Shown here in pieces: positions 34,887 through 45,109 of a stretch of 64,000 nt of DNA. Made by a program: the position numbers and the translations under genes. Source of the DNA: Cyprinodon diabolis (taxonomy: Eukaryota; Chordata; Actinopteri; Cyprinodontiformes; Cyprinodontidae); assembly GCA_030533445.1 (NCBI GenBank), contig CM060069.1, positions 5,314,716 to 5,378,715 on the forward strand, given 5' to 3'. Position 1 is the stretch's first letter, and every line of letters starts with the position of its first letter. A model generated the notes under the pieces. The model was given only the letters and a program-made list of their open reading frames with translations. It searched no databases and was not told the DNA's origin.

Positions 34887-35146
34887 TATGGTAAATGGCC
34901 TGTACTTATATAGCGCTTTTTCAAGTCAGGAACGCGCTTGACCAAAGCACTGTACACTACATTTAGTCATTCACCCATTCACACACACACTCACACACTG
35001 ATGGTGGCAAGCTACATTGTAGCCACAGCTGCTGGGCCCTCTGACTACCATCAGTAGATGATGCAGGTGAAGTGTCTTGCCCAAGGACACAACGACACTG
35101 AAAGCCAGAGCCGGGGCTTGAACTGTCAATCCTTCGATTTCAGGGC
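34887..35146 (-). repeat. TATAGCGC-type retroposon tail
   Basis: Has ATGGCCTGTACTTATATAGC-like start, TCATTCACCCATTCACACAC and GTCTTGCCCAAGGACAC, the recognisable pieces of a very common fish retroposon tail read backwards. Confidence 0.65.
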
Positions 35147-35186
35147 AAACTCCTACATCCGACAATGGCGTCGGATGTAGGAGTTT
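35147..35186. repeat. Perfect hairpin, 17-bp arms
   Basis: AAACTCCTACATCCGAC and its exact reverse complement, loop AATGGC, located at the edge of the nested TATAGCGC repeat. Confidence 0.85.
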
Positions 35187-35627
35187 GTAGGAGAGAAACA
35201 GAGAAACAAAGACCAGGCTAATGAACAGATTGGGAGCAGGTGTGAACAGACAAGTCTAGCAGAGAGCCAGGGAAAAGGACACTAACAGAAGAGGACAACA
35301 AAGGGCAAACAAGAAATACCTAAGAACTCAAATACCATTAAAACTTGAATAACACCAAATGGAAATAAAACCAATGAAAACTCAAAGATAAAACTTTAAT
35401 AGAACCAAAACTATGACACAGACATTCCAGTCACTAACCTGTGTTTCTTACCTCTGCAGAGAACCACTCTGCTGTATGCACAGAGTGTATACAAAACAAA
35501 ATTAAGTTTTGTGCAGCTTTCTGAACATTTCCATTTCATAGAGTGCAGCAGTGATCAAATGTAAACAGTGTGGGAGAAAAAAACATGGTGCAAAAATGCA
35601 ATGATATGGAAGTTCAGAGCATTAATA

Positions 35628-36512
35628 TACACTGCCTGGCCAAAAAAAAAAAGTCGCCAACTGGATTCAACTAAGAAAATAGATACGAGCCTCCTATTAT
35701 TTATTTATTAGTTATTTAACCCCAACTGGTGCAATGACTTGCTTCTCATTTCCTAAACAACCATGTCGAAAGACACATCCTGTGGTCGTGGAAAAGATGT
35801 TGGTCTGTTTGAGAAGGGTCAAATCATTGGCATGCATCAAGCAGAGAAAACATCTAAAGAGATTGCAGAAACTACTAAAATTGGGTTAAGAACTGTCCAA
35901 CGCATTATTAAAAACGGGAAGGATAGTGGGGACCCATCATCTTCAAGGAAGAAATGTGGCCGGAAAAAAATCCTGAATGATGGTGATCGACGATCACTTA
36001 AACATGTGGTGAGATCAAATCGAAGAAAAACAACAGTAGAACTCAGGGCTATGTTTAATACTGAAAGTAAGAGCATTTCCACACACACAATGTGAAGGGA
36101 ACTCAAGGGATTGGGACTGAACAGCTGTGTAGCCGTAAGAAAACCACTAATAAGTGAGGCTAACTGGAAAAAAAGGCTTCAATTTGCTAGGGAGCATAAA
36201 GATTGGACTGTGGAGCAATGGAAGAAGGTCATGTGGCTGATGAGTCCAGATTTACCCTGTTCCAGAGTGATGGGCGAATCAGGGTAAGAACAGAGGCAGG
36301 TGAAATGATGCACCCACCATGCCTAGTGCCTACTGTACAAGCCTGTGGGGGCGGTGTTATGATCTGGGGTTGCTGCAGTTGGTCAGGTCTAGGTTCAGCA
36401 ACAGTATGTGCTCAAAGAATGAGGTCCTCTGACTACCTGAATATACTGAATGACCAGGTTATTCCATCAATGGAATTTTTCTTCCCTGATGGCACAAGCA
36501 TATTCCAAGACA
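35628..36512 (+). mobile_element. Tc1-like transposon, 3' end lost
   Basis: The 5' terminus reads TACACTGCCTGGCCAAAAAA, with GTCGCC a few A residues further on, preceded by AT-rich sequence suitable for TA insertion. A transposase pseudogene follows. The element stops abruptly at 36512, where a MITE begins. Confidence 0.8.
35763..36512 (+). pseudogene. Tc1/mariner transposase, broken
   Basis: The N-terminal helix-turn-helix reads SKEIAETTKIGLRTVQRIIK. A stop (TGA, 36093-36095) replaces the expected arginine codon after STHTM, consistent with CpG decay. A second frame begins after a frameshift near 36238. It has the first catalytic aspartate in [13 protein letters not shown] and the conserved [14 protein letters not shown]. 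The frame ends at SIFQD, just before the segment that would carry the second catalytic aspartate. The enzyme family moves DNA by cut and paste. This copy cannot. Confidence 0.85.
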
Positions 36513-36700
36513 GTGTTGTGAAGTAACAAAGTAAAAATACTTTACTAATGTACTGAAGTATATTTTGGAGTACTTTATACTTTCCAAGAACATACGTTTT
36601 TTTGAGAACTTTCACTTTTACTTCACTACATTTACAAACTTAATTGCATATTTTTACTCCGATACATTTCCAGTGTTTGGTGTAGTTACTGAGTAAAAAA
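36513..36700 (+). repeat. MITE (AGTGTTGTGAAGTAAC type)
   Basis: Begins CAGTGTTGTGAAGTAACAAA exactly at the break in the Tc1 gene and continues with AAGTA-rich sequence like the repeat at 205-412. Its far end is not distinct. Confidence 0.5.
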
Positions 36701-37198
36701 AATAAATAAAAAAAAAGAGCGAGAGAAACGTTTTGACCCCTACTGACTACAAAGGCTTGTTCATCAACACCAATAGGATACGTCTTTTTGGCAAAGCCAG
36801 TCTAAATTTATCCTACACTTGGTTGTGTAAATTATTATAAGGGAATTTAACCTTCAAAGTTTACCAAAACTTGGTAAAAGGCTGGTCCTAATATGGTGAA
36901 CACCCATTTTTAATGTTAAGGGAGTCAGGCTAGAGGTAGTGTGGGTTCAAGTTTAGGGCTTGGAATATATTGGCAATGATAAAGGTTAGGCATAAAAGTA
37001 GAAACTCAAAAGAAAGTAAGTTACATAAATACACATTTGTGGATGAGTATTTACCACTACACATTCATTGTTTTAGTAAGTTGTAACTGTGATGTTGTCA
37101 CCCATGTATTGTCCTGCTTAGTCCTGCTCATTGTGCTACATTCATCAGCGCGCCGGACTGGAGTTGTGACAGGCAGCCCGGGCCACAGACTCTCTACC
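36701..37198. other. No gene recognised
   Basis: Intergenic DNA leading to the LTR retrotransposon. The target duplication CTACC is at 37194-37198. Confidence 0.5.
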
Positions 37199-37624
37199 TG
37201 TCAAACTCTACAATGGACAAACATGGACAAACAGAGCAGTTGGCACAGTTAGAAGGTTTATTTTACTCTTGGTCAGACAGGCAAGGGTCAGATCTGTGAA
37301 ACCAGTCAGAGTTTGGGGGCAACCCTTGAATCTGTGGTCGGGCAGGCAGGAGGTCGTCACCAGGGAGTCCAAGATAACAGAAGAGGGTGAGGGTCCAGAT
37401 AATCAGACGAGACACTGGGGAAGAAAACAGGCAGGTTTAGGAGAGGGAACAAACTTGGCTTAGTCAAAACTAGACTTGAGCAGACAGATGGCCTGAGAGT
37501 GTTTACCACTAGGGGTTAGACAACAATCTGATGGCGAGCAGGTGGAGGCTACGTCCTTATATTGGGTCCGCTGCTGATCAGGGAATGACCTGCAGGTGTG
37601 AGGGTCACAGCAGCTGATGTGACA
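37199..37624 (-). repeat. 3' LTR of the gypsy element
   Basis: 426 bp, nearly identical to 41854-42277. On the coding strand it lies downstream of integrase. The small differences include an extra ATGGACAAAC near the outer end. Confidence 0.85.
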
Positions 37625-39150
37625 GGTCCCCTCCTCCAAGGCGCCCGGTGGAGGTCCCGGATGAGCCGAGGATCTAAGATGGCAGAACGTGGTTCCCAGC
37701 TGCGTTCCTCCGGGCCGTAACCCTCCCAGTCTACCAAGTATTGGAAACCAGCGGCGAACATCCAGCAGCCGTCGCACTGTGTATGCAGGGGCATCATCAA
37801 CGATCCTGGGGGGTGGGGGTTGCGTAACAGGAAGAGACAAGGGACTGGACAGGACAGGTTTTACTTGGGAAACATGAAAAGATGGGTGGATCCTCATTGT
37901 CCTGGGGGCTGGGTGTCTGTGACGGTTGGCGAGACGGCGGTTTCTTTCTGCGGTTCTGGAGAGTGCTGCTCGAGTTCTTCGCCAAGCCCTGTGACACCTT
38001 CGAAGGTGATGCTGAAATGAGGGGACAGCAAGTTCCCACTCCTTAGAGGGAAAAAGAGGGGGTTGATAACCCAGTGAAGCTTCAAACGGGGACATACCTG
38101 TAGCAGAGCTGGTAAGTGAGTTGTGGGCATATTCTACCCATGGTAAGTATTGGGACCAGGAAGTTGGTTTGTCCAAGATGATACAACGGAGGGCAGCTTC
38201 AAGGTCTTGGTTCACCCTTTCCGTCTGACCATTGGTTTGTGGGTGGAAACCAGAAGAGAGGCTAACTGTCGCTCCTAGAGCCTGGCAGAAGGCTTGCCAC
38301 ACCCTGGAGGTGAACTGTGGTCCTCGGTCCGAAACTATGTCTAGAGGGATGCCATGGAGCCGGACCACATGGAGAACAAGGAGGTCGGCAGTCTCTGCAG
38401 CAGTGGGCAGCGTGGGAAGGGGGACAAAATGTGCAGCTTTAGAGAAGCGATCTAATATGGTTAGAATGACTGCATTACCTTGGGAGAGAGGGAGACCAGT
38501 AACAAAGTCCAATGAGATGTGGGACCAGGGTCTGCTTGGGGTTGGAAGCGGCTGAAGGTAACCGGAGGGGGGCTGGTTGCTGGACTTCCCACGATTACAG
38601 ACTGTACAGGAAGAGACAAATTTACTGGTGTCCTGAACCATTGACGACCACCAAAAGTGCCTCTTTAAGAGGGAGATGGTTCTTTGTACCCCAGGGTGGC
38701 AGGCAAACTTGGAGGAGTGGACCCATTGCAAAACCTCAGACCAAACCCCTTCGGGAACAAACAGGCGGTCAGTGGGACAGTTGCTGGGAGTGGGCTGTTC
38801 TTGTTGGGCCTGCCTCACTAACTGTTCTAACTCCCAGGAGAGGTTAGCCACCACAATAGAGGTTGGCAGAATGGTCTCAGGTTCCTCTTTGGGTAAATTG
38901 GGGTCGAACTGACGAGACAATGCATCAGGTTTGACGTTTTTGGAGCCTGGTCTGTAGGTTAGAATAAAGTTGAAGCGGGATAAAAACAAGGACCAATGGG
39001 CATGACGGGGTGTTAACCTTTTAGCAGTCTGTATATAAGACAGATTCTTGTGGTCTGTCCAGACTAAAAAGGGTTGGGAGGAACCCTCCAGCCAATGGCG
39101 CCATTCCTCCAAGGCCAGTTTAAGAGCTAACAGCTACAATGTCTCCCACA
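37549..39150 (-). pseudogene. Integrase and chromodomain of the gypsy element
   Basis: Starts with the end of RNase H ([19 protein letters not shown]), then the zinc-binding part ([11 protein letters not shown] with CTVC) and the catalytic core. The core has D in [10 protein letters not shown] in [10 protein letters not shown] and E in TERVNQDLE, all present. After [20 protein letters not shown] about 50 residues of the usual GPF/Y region are missing. A frameshift near [12 protein letters not shown] moves the chromodomain ([18 protein letters not shown]) into another frame at about 37600-37760. Upstream, a stop separates it from RNase H. In related elements the chromodomain guides insertion to chromatin. 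Confidence 0.8.
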
Positions 39151-39176
39151 TTGTAATTTTGTTCGGCCTCTGTTAA

Positions 39177-40289
39177 TCACCTTGAAAAGAAAGCACAGGG
39201 CAACAACTGTTTTGCAGGATTGCCAAACTGGGACAGAACCGCTCCCACCCCAGTCTCAGAAGCATCCACCTCCACTACAAACTGTTTACAAGGATCTGGC
39301 TGGATAAGAACTGGTTGGGAGGCGAACAACTGTTTTAATGCATTGAAAGCTGCAGCTGCTTCTGGTGACCACACAAATGGTTGATTGGTGGATGTGAGTT
39401 TGGTCAGTGGTTGGACCACTAGACTGTAGTCCTTGATAAACTTGCGGTAAAAATTGGCAAAACTCAGGAAACGCTGGAGATGTTTACGGGTCTTGGGTTC
39501 TGGCCACTCCACCACTGCTTTTGTCTTTGCTGTGTCTGATCTAATCTGTCCCTCTCCAATAATAAAACCCAGGAAATGCACGGTTGAACAATGAAAGTCG
39601 CATTTCTCTGCCTTGACAAATAGTTTGTTCTCCAGCAGTCGTTGGAGAACTTGCCTAAGATGACTGACATGCTCCTCCTTGGTCTTGGAGAAGATTAATA
39701 TGTTGTCTAGGTAGACAAAAACAAAATGGTTCAGGAAGTCCCTGAGGACGTCATTCACTAGAGCCTGGAAAACTGCTGGGGCATTAGTTAGACCAAACGG
39801 CATTACCAAATACTCAAAATGGCCTACAGGGGTCTTAAAGGCAGTTTTCCATTCATCCCCATCACAGATGCGCACCAAATAATATGCATTACCCAAATCT
39901 AGTCTTCAAAAAATAGTTGAACCGTGAAGCAGTTCAAATGCTGAAGACATGAGGGCTAACGGATACTTATTTTTAATGGTAATGTCATTCAGGGCCCGAT
40001 AATCAATACAAGGACGTAAGGTGCAATCCTTTTTGCCAACAAAGAAGAACCCTGCCCCTAAAGGGGATGAAGAGCGGCGAATAAGACCATCCGCCAGGGA
40101 ATCACTTATGTAACTCTCCAGAGCCTCTAGTTCCTGTTTAGAGAGATGGTACAGGCGACTGGAGGGGAGTGGGGCATCTGGGAGAAGGTCAATGGAGCAA
40201 TCATATAGTCTATGTGGGGGCAGTGTCTGGGCTTGGGTCTTGCTAAAGACATCTGCTAGATTGTGATATTCAGAAGGAACCTGTGACAA
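39177..40289 (-). pseudogene. Reverse transcriptase and RNase H, inactive
   Basis: The N-terminal half (39906-40289) has [20 protein letters not shown] and [21 protein letters not shown] stop at the end of GSTIF splits it from the second half (39177-39896), which has [11 protein letters not shown]. The catalytic box reads YLDN instead of YLDD. The changed codon is AAC on the minus strand, at 39702-39704. The RNase H start has [18 protein letters not shown]. The D-to-N change alone should abolish polymerase activity. Confidence 0.85.
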
Positions 40290-40346
40290 ATCCGGGGTTT
40301 CTACAACCTCGTCTTTGGTGTCAGATTTGGGTAGGGCAGAGCAAAG

Positions 40347-40766
40347 TCAATTGCCTGAACAAAACGAACTCCAACTAATTATCCTCCCCATAGACCAATC
40401 TATATGAGGGTTATGGAGGACCAGCCAGGGGTGTCCCAACACAATACTAAAACTGGAGTTGGGAATAATCTTAAATTGGATTAACTCCCTGTGGTTACCC
40501 AAAGTTACTGTCAAAACTGGGACTGTTTGGTGGGAAACACAAAACAATAGTTTGCCATTTAAACCTTTTGCAGACAATGGCGGACTGACAGGTTCAATGG
40601 GAATATTCAGCTGCTTTGCCAATTCAGCATCAATAAAACTGTCTTCTGCCCCAGAGTCTATCAAGGCAGCTAGAGAATGGGAAGAGGAGTCAAAACACAG
40701 TTTAACTTTTACCTGAAGATGATTTGAAGATTGGGGGAACTCATTATTACTCATTAGACCCCCCAC
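40347..40766 (-). CDS. Gypsy aspartic protease frame
   Basis: 139-codon frame with the retropepsin catalytic triplet in ALIDSGAEDSFIDAELAKQL (about 40626-40670). A following LGHPWLVLHNPHIDW segment is typical of Ty3/gypsy proteases. It cleaves gag-pol in intact family members. It lies just downstream of gag with only a few bases between, and nothing in the frame itself is broken. Confidence 0.75.
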   Translation of the reverse strand: MGGLMSNNEFPQSSNHLQVKVKLCFDSSSHSLAALIDSGAEDSFIDAELAKQLNIPIEPVSPPLSAKGLNGKLLFCVSHQTVPVLTVTLGNHRELIQFKIIPNSSFSIVLGHPWLVLHNPHIDWSMGRIISWSSFCSGN

Positions 40767-40768
40767 TT

Positions 40769-41833
40769 CTAATGAGCGCTGTCTTTTGGCCGCTGAAGAC
40801 AGCTGGTTACTCTGTGGCCAGGCTTGCCATAATAGAGACAGTCACCATATTGGAGTCGCCTCAGTCTTTCTGCAGCTGATAGACGTGTGCCTCCAATCTG
40901 CTTCGGTTCTCCACCAGAAGGCTCAGGGGTAGGTGTCAGTTCAGGGGAAGTGACAGAGGGGGCGCTGTGGGCCCCAATGACTGGTTGGACAGACTGAGAA
41001 ACAGGAAGTCGCCCGCTCCGCTCTCTGCGTCTCTCACGCTGCCTGTTGTCTAGTCGGATTGACAAGGTAATTAGGGAGTTAAGATCGGCTGCTTCTTCTT
41101 TGAGGGAGAGTTCATCCTTTAAGGCTTCATTTAGGGCATTATAATATACTCCTCTGAGAGACCTGTCGTTCCATCCGGACTCGGCTGCCATGGTGCGGAA
41201 CTCCACAGAAAACTCCGCAGCACTTCGGGGACCTTGGTGGAGCTTTAGTAGGCGCCTTGACGCATCTCCAGCATGGTCAGGATGATCAAACACTTGGCTT
41301 ATTTCGGAGGAGAACTGAGCAAAGGTGAGAGATGTTAGAGGGTTGGCGGAAGAGAAAGCAAGCGCCCATGCTAGAGCCTGATCCCGCAGCAAACCCATAA
41401 CATAATATATTCTTGAAAGGTCAGATGCAAAAGCCGAGGGTTGCTGGCTGAAGACCATTTGGCACTGTAGCAGGAAGCCTCGGCATTTGGAGAGCTCACC
41501 AGAAAATGGAGGTGGATCGGGAACATACGGTCCGCTGTGGTTCACAGATGGGGCTGCGGCTTGGGAAAAATCCGAAGGAGAAGCCGGTTGTGGCTGAGGA
41601 ACCTCGGATGCTGGAGCCTGGGGGACTAGAGGCAGTTGTGGAGCTACAACAGAGGTAAGCAAAGATGTGAGGTGTGCTACCTGTGCGAGCTCCATGTGAA
41701 TGGTCTGGCTTGCTGTCTCCAGTCCAGTTAGCCTGTGCTCGCTCTGTCCCAAAGCTCTCCCTTGCCGTGTTATGAGATCCCTCAGGGATTGGACTTCTGA
41801 GGTGGGGGCAGGCAGCTGCTCAGCTGGGTCCAT
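40769..41833 (-). CDS. Gypsy gag, Sushi-like
   Basis: 354-codon frame opening MDPAEQLPAPTSEVQSLRDL about 20 bp inside the 5' LTR, as in Sushi-type elements. The capsid region has PPFSGELSKCRGFLLQCQM and RRLLKLHQGPRSAAEFSVEF. The C-terminal zinc knuckle reads CLYYGKPGHRVTSC: the second cysteine of the CCHC motif is tyrosine (codon at 40829-40831). Host-domesticated RTL/PEG10-type genes derive from this group, but this copy is linked to pol and LTRs, so I treat it as transposon gag. Confidence 0.8.
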   Translation of the reverse strand: MDPAEQLPAPTSEVQSLRDLITRQGRALGQSEHRLTGLETASQTIHMELAQVAHLTSLLTSVVAPQLPLVPQAPASEVPQPQPASPSDFSQAAAPSVNHSGPYVPDPPPFSGELSKCRGFLLQCQMVFSQQPSAFASDLSRIYYVMGLLRDQALAWALAFSSANPLTSLTFAQFSSEISQVFDHPDHAGDASRRLLKLHQGPRSAAEFSVEFRTMAAESGWNDRSLRGVYYNALNEALKDELSLKEEAADLNSLITLSIRLDNRQRERRRERSGRLPVSQSVQPVIGAHSAPSVTSPELTPTPEPSGGEPKQIGGTRLSAAERLRRLQYGDCLYYGKPGHRVTSCLQRPKDSAH

Positions 41834-41853
41834 GTTGTCTGGTCAGATTGTAC

Positions 41854-42277
41854 TGTCAAACTCTACAGGCACGAATGGACAAACAGAGCAGTTGGCACAG
41901 TTAGAAGGTTTATTTTACTCTTGGTCAGACAGGCAAGGGTCAGATCCGTGAAACCAGTCAGAGTTTGGGGGCAGTCCTTGAATCTGTGGTTGGGCAGGCA
42001 GGAGGTCGTCACCAGGGAGTCCAAGATAACAGACGAGGGTGAGGGTCCAGATAATCAGACGAGACACTGGGGGAAGAAAACAGGCAGGTTTAGGAGAGGG
42101 AACAAACTTGGCTTAGTCAAAACTAGACTTGAGCAGACAGATGGCCTGAGAGTGTTTACCTCTAGGGGTTAGACAACAATCTGACGGCGAGCAGGTGGAG
42201 GCTACGTCCTTATATTGGGTCCGCTGCTGATCAGGGAATGACCTGCAGGTGTGAGGGTCACAGCAGCTGATGTGACA
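41854..42277 (-). repeat. 5' LTR of the gypsy element
   Basis: 424 bp, TGTCAAACTC at one end and GATGTGACA at the other, followed by the CTACC duplication. Being at the gag side it is the promoter-bearing LTR. Confidence 0.85.
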
Positions 42278-42282
42278 CTACC

Positions 42283-42773
42283 CCTCTACCTCTCTATTGC
42301 CACAGACTCTCTACCCCTTCTATTAATTCAGCTAGCCAATCTGAATCGTTTGATTCCATTTCACGAGCGAGATCATCTGTGGTAGTAGCACTAGAAATCT
42401 TCAAGGCATGTGAGTAAAACTAGCAGCACACACTCCGCTTTGATTTTAAAAAAATAGAAATATAAAAAAATATAACCATGGATGTCTGGGGGACAGTGAT
42501 TCGCCTACATGTTATGAATGCTGGCGTACCATAAAGAATAAATTATGAACACTTTAGTTTGTGCCTTCAAGTCATTGCCCATAGGATACGTTACTTGGAT
42601 ATAACCTAATAGAATATCTTCAGAACAGTTCCAAATGATGTACACATGATGTAATAACGTAAAAACAAGGGGCCAATGTAAAGAAAAACAGCGTTCCCCT
42701 TTAATGATTAATTAGAAATTATGAAGACACATTTTATTAATTTATTTAATTTAATTTTATGTTTCCTTGTGTA
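42283..42773. other. No gene recognised
   Basis: Intergenic, AT-rich. No supported feature. Confidence 0.4.
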
Positions 42774-42841
42774 ACTCCTTATGGCAGTAATGCACTTTAT
42801 CCAGTTTGCCAACAGCCATAAAACCTTACAAGAAAAAAAAG
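42774..42841 (+). repeat. Old I-clade-like LINE tail
   Basis: TATGGCAGTAATGCAC ... GTTTGCCAACAGCCATAAAA ... ACAAGAAAAAAAAG is a diverged version of the tails at 27046 and 45140. Confidence 0.6.
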
Positions 42842-42849
42842 ACATTACT

Positions 42850-43183
42850 TTTTTTTTTTACTTTTAACAACACTTTATTTACACAATTCAAACATATCAA
42901 CAATTGATGTAAAACAAGTGTCAGTTAAAATCACTATTAAGATAAAAAACACAAGTGTCAGTTAAAATCATTAAATTAGGAGCTTGTTAAAATGCAGTTC
43001 TCCATCATCTGAAACAGTACATAAAATATTTTTAAAACCCCACAACTGAATAAAATCCTTCATATTTCGTGTTGCTCTGTGGAAGTGAAACTCCAGCCTG
43101 ATCCTGGCTTTAACGTTGCACCTCCACAGAGCCACGGCATCAAGGTGAGGTCTCTCTCGCAGAAAAAGAAGAACACAATCACT
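42850..43183 (-). pseudogene. 3' end of an unidentified transcript or retrocopy
   Basis: On the minus strand a frame is open from about 43183. It reads VLLFLRERPHLDAVALWRCN, continues with RLEFHFHRATRNMKDFIQLW and ends HFNKLLI at a stop near 42977. It is followed by about 100 bp with TGTAAATAAAGTGTTG (AATAAA) and then an A run at 42850, exactly like a cDNA 3' end. Only about 68 codons are present. The 5' side is cut by the TIR element that begins at 43185. I do not recognise the protein. It may be a processed copy, the last exon of a gene or a transposon product. Confidence 0.4.
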
Positions 43184-43654
43184 TGCTCTGTTCGAAATCC
43201 TGAGACGCGTCCTTAGAAGGCCAGATTCGAAGGACGATTACGTCATAGCACGGTGCCGAGGTCTGGTCGGATTCCAAGATTCCTTGTTATGCGATATTAA
43301 AATGCATCCTTCTTTTTGCCCGATATGAAGAACGGGTCCGATGTATCCTCGTATCCTTGGTTTACCCAGGATTCATTGCGAGACCAAGCAAGCCGGCTGC
43401 TCCGTGATTAGAGGAAAACTTTATTCTAAAGGTTTTCATCTGTTACTGTGTAAATGGGTTTGGCTGTAATTTAAAGACAGATTCTAATATATCTGCAGGA
43501 TGGGGACTGTAAATCTGATAGGAGTTACATTTTTTTATTGCTGTTTTGCACAATAATGCTTAACTAAGTATTTTTTGTTGTTGAATATCAAAGATTTTGC
43601 AGATATTTTTTTATACATACATTTTTTAGATTTACTTATATATTTCTACCCCTT

Positions 43655-43800
43655 TTATAGAATAGAAATCCCTTTATTGTCCCACAATGGGCAAATTTAC
43701 AGCAGCAGAAAGATTATTGAAAATGGTCACACAAATGTGGACCTTAGAAAAATATATAAGAATAACATAATAGGGAAGAGTTAAAATATAAACAATAAAA
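43655..43800 (+). repeat. Retroposon-like repeat
   Basis: AATCCCTTTATTGTCCCACA followed by GGGCAAATTTACAGCAGCAG is a motif common in fish retroposon tails. Its ends are not resolved. Confidence 0.35.
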
Positions 43801-44137
43801 TACTGTGTTACACTGTAATACAAGTGTTTTAACAATATCAAACTGGAGAATAAATAACCAATATGCAGCTATGGACATTTTTACAGTAATGGATATTTGA
43901 AAATAGCAGTAACATCAGAGAAGTGCAAAATGACAGCAGCATGTTATTTAACTGACTAAGGTTTCTATCATTACATTTGATTTTATTTGTTCCTGCTCCC
44001 GGTGGTTGGCACCTTTATTCCACTCTGGATTCTTGTGAGTGTAGTATTTGTTCACTTTATAATAAAAGATAAATAAATAAACAGTTTTAAAAACTTCGGT
44101 TTTCATTCTTTTCCTGCTTTGTGTGTCATCTTCCACG

Positions 44138-44150
44138 GTTGCTAAGCAAC
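44138..44150. promoter_or_regulatory. Perfect palindromic X-box (RFX-type)
   Basis: GTTGCTAAGCAAC fits the RFX consensus RYYNYY-N-RRNRAC on both strands. It lies inside the TIR element, about 1.3 kb upstream of the cetn3 start codon. Confidence 0.6.
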
Positions 44151-44260
44151 AGAGCATACGGCGGTAAGAACCCGCCGAAGGGTAGACCCATTCGAATTCA
44201 CAGCCAAAACACTTCCGGTCTCCTTATATTCACGGACTTCGAAGGATCCAGTCTAGGTTA

Positions 44261-44971
44261 ATGGAGAACAAAAAGATCAGCAGGGGAGTCATTGGAGGAG
44301 TTCCTCTGAAAATTTCTGAAAAAGAGATTCTGGAAAACATAAGCGGTGCAAAAGTAAAAGAAGTAAAACGGTTAAAAACAACAAGAAACGGAGAAAGATC
44401 TGACAGTTTATCTGTACTAATTAAATTCGAGGAAGAGCAATTACCAAGCAAAGTATTCATTGGTTATATCAGTTACAATGTCAAAATCTACAATCCTCCA
44501 CCATTGAGATGTTTCAAATGTCAAAAATTCGGACACATTGCAGCAGTTTTTAAAGGGAAACAGAGGTGTGGAAGGTGTGCAGGAGAACATGAATATGGTA
44601 AATGTGGAAAAGAAGCTAAAATAAAATGCTGTAATTGTGGTGGAGAACATACTGCTGCTTATCGCGGCTGTGAAGCAAGCAAAAGGTCTGAAGAAATAAA
44701 AAAAATGAAATTTGAGCTCGGAATAACTTATGCTGAAGCTGCAAAAAGGATCCCATCTCAATTAGAAAAACCCAAACCTACAGTTCAACACACGGCAAAT
44801 TTCAAACCTCTAGAGAAATCTCCAAAAATTGATGAAGACTCACTAATTGTTAAAAAGACAAATTTTGTTCTTTTCATGGTGGAAGTGATTAATTGTACTG
44901 CTCAGACGACAAAAAAAAACAGAAAAAATCAAAATAATAGTGAAGGCTGCAGAAAAATATCTGGATGTTAA
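44261..44971 (+). pseudogene. LINE ORF1 with gag-like zinc knuckles
   Basis: Opens MENKKISRGVIGGVPLKISE. An RRM-like N-terminal part is followed by three knuckles. The first reads CFKCQKFGHIAAVF, with its last cysteine changed to F. The second reads CGRCAGEHEYGKC and the third CCNCGGEHTAAYRGC. The motif EEIKKMKFELGITYAEAAKR follows, as in I/Nimb-type ORF1 proteins of fish. The frame shifts near TAQTTKKN and ends early. ORF1 proteins bind the LINE RNA. Confidence 0.75.
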
Positions 44972-45056
44972 AGATATGAACTGGGAGATGGTTGGAAGCA
45001 TGATGGAAAGACCGATGGGACCATCAGAAACTGGCAGAGTTACGATGACCTAGAGT

Positions 45057-45058
<2 letters not shown>

Positions 45059-45101
<43 letters not shown>

Positions 45102-45109
45102 GGGGGGGG
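45059..45109. repeat. T42-G9 homopolymer
   Basis: Uninterrupted run of 42 T followed by 9 G inside the LINE insertion. Prone to sequencing or assembly length error. Confidence 0.85.

Larger units (their letters stand above)
34764..35418. mobile_element. Candidate solo LTR with nested repeat
   Basis: Starts TGTCAGGTTGGGTGG and ends AACTATGACA, so it has TG...CA ends. CTGAC before and CAGAC after match at four of five positions. Related text occurs at 19330-19520. A TATAGCGC-type repeat is nested at 34887-35146. No internal retroviral genes are attached. Confidence 0.4.
37199..42277 (-). mobile_element. Complete Ty3/gypsy chromovirus, Sushi-like
   Basis: Two LTRs with TGTCA...TGACA ends enclose gag and pol on the minus strand. 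The 5-bp duplication CTACC is at 37194-37198 and 42278-42282. Order on the coding strand is gag, protease, RT, RNase H, integrase, chromodomain, which is the chromovirus order. The LTRs differ at roughly ten positions over about 424 bp by eye, so insertion is fairly recent. Several disabling changes are present. Confidence 0.85.

Noticed and set aside
40769..41833. The gag frame as a domesticated RTL/PEG10-type host gene.
   Set aside because: It is flanked by its own LTRs and pol, with a perfect target duplication and a mutated zinc knuckle, so it is part of an ordinary transposon copy.
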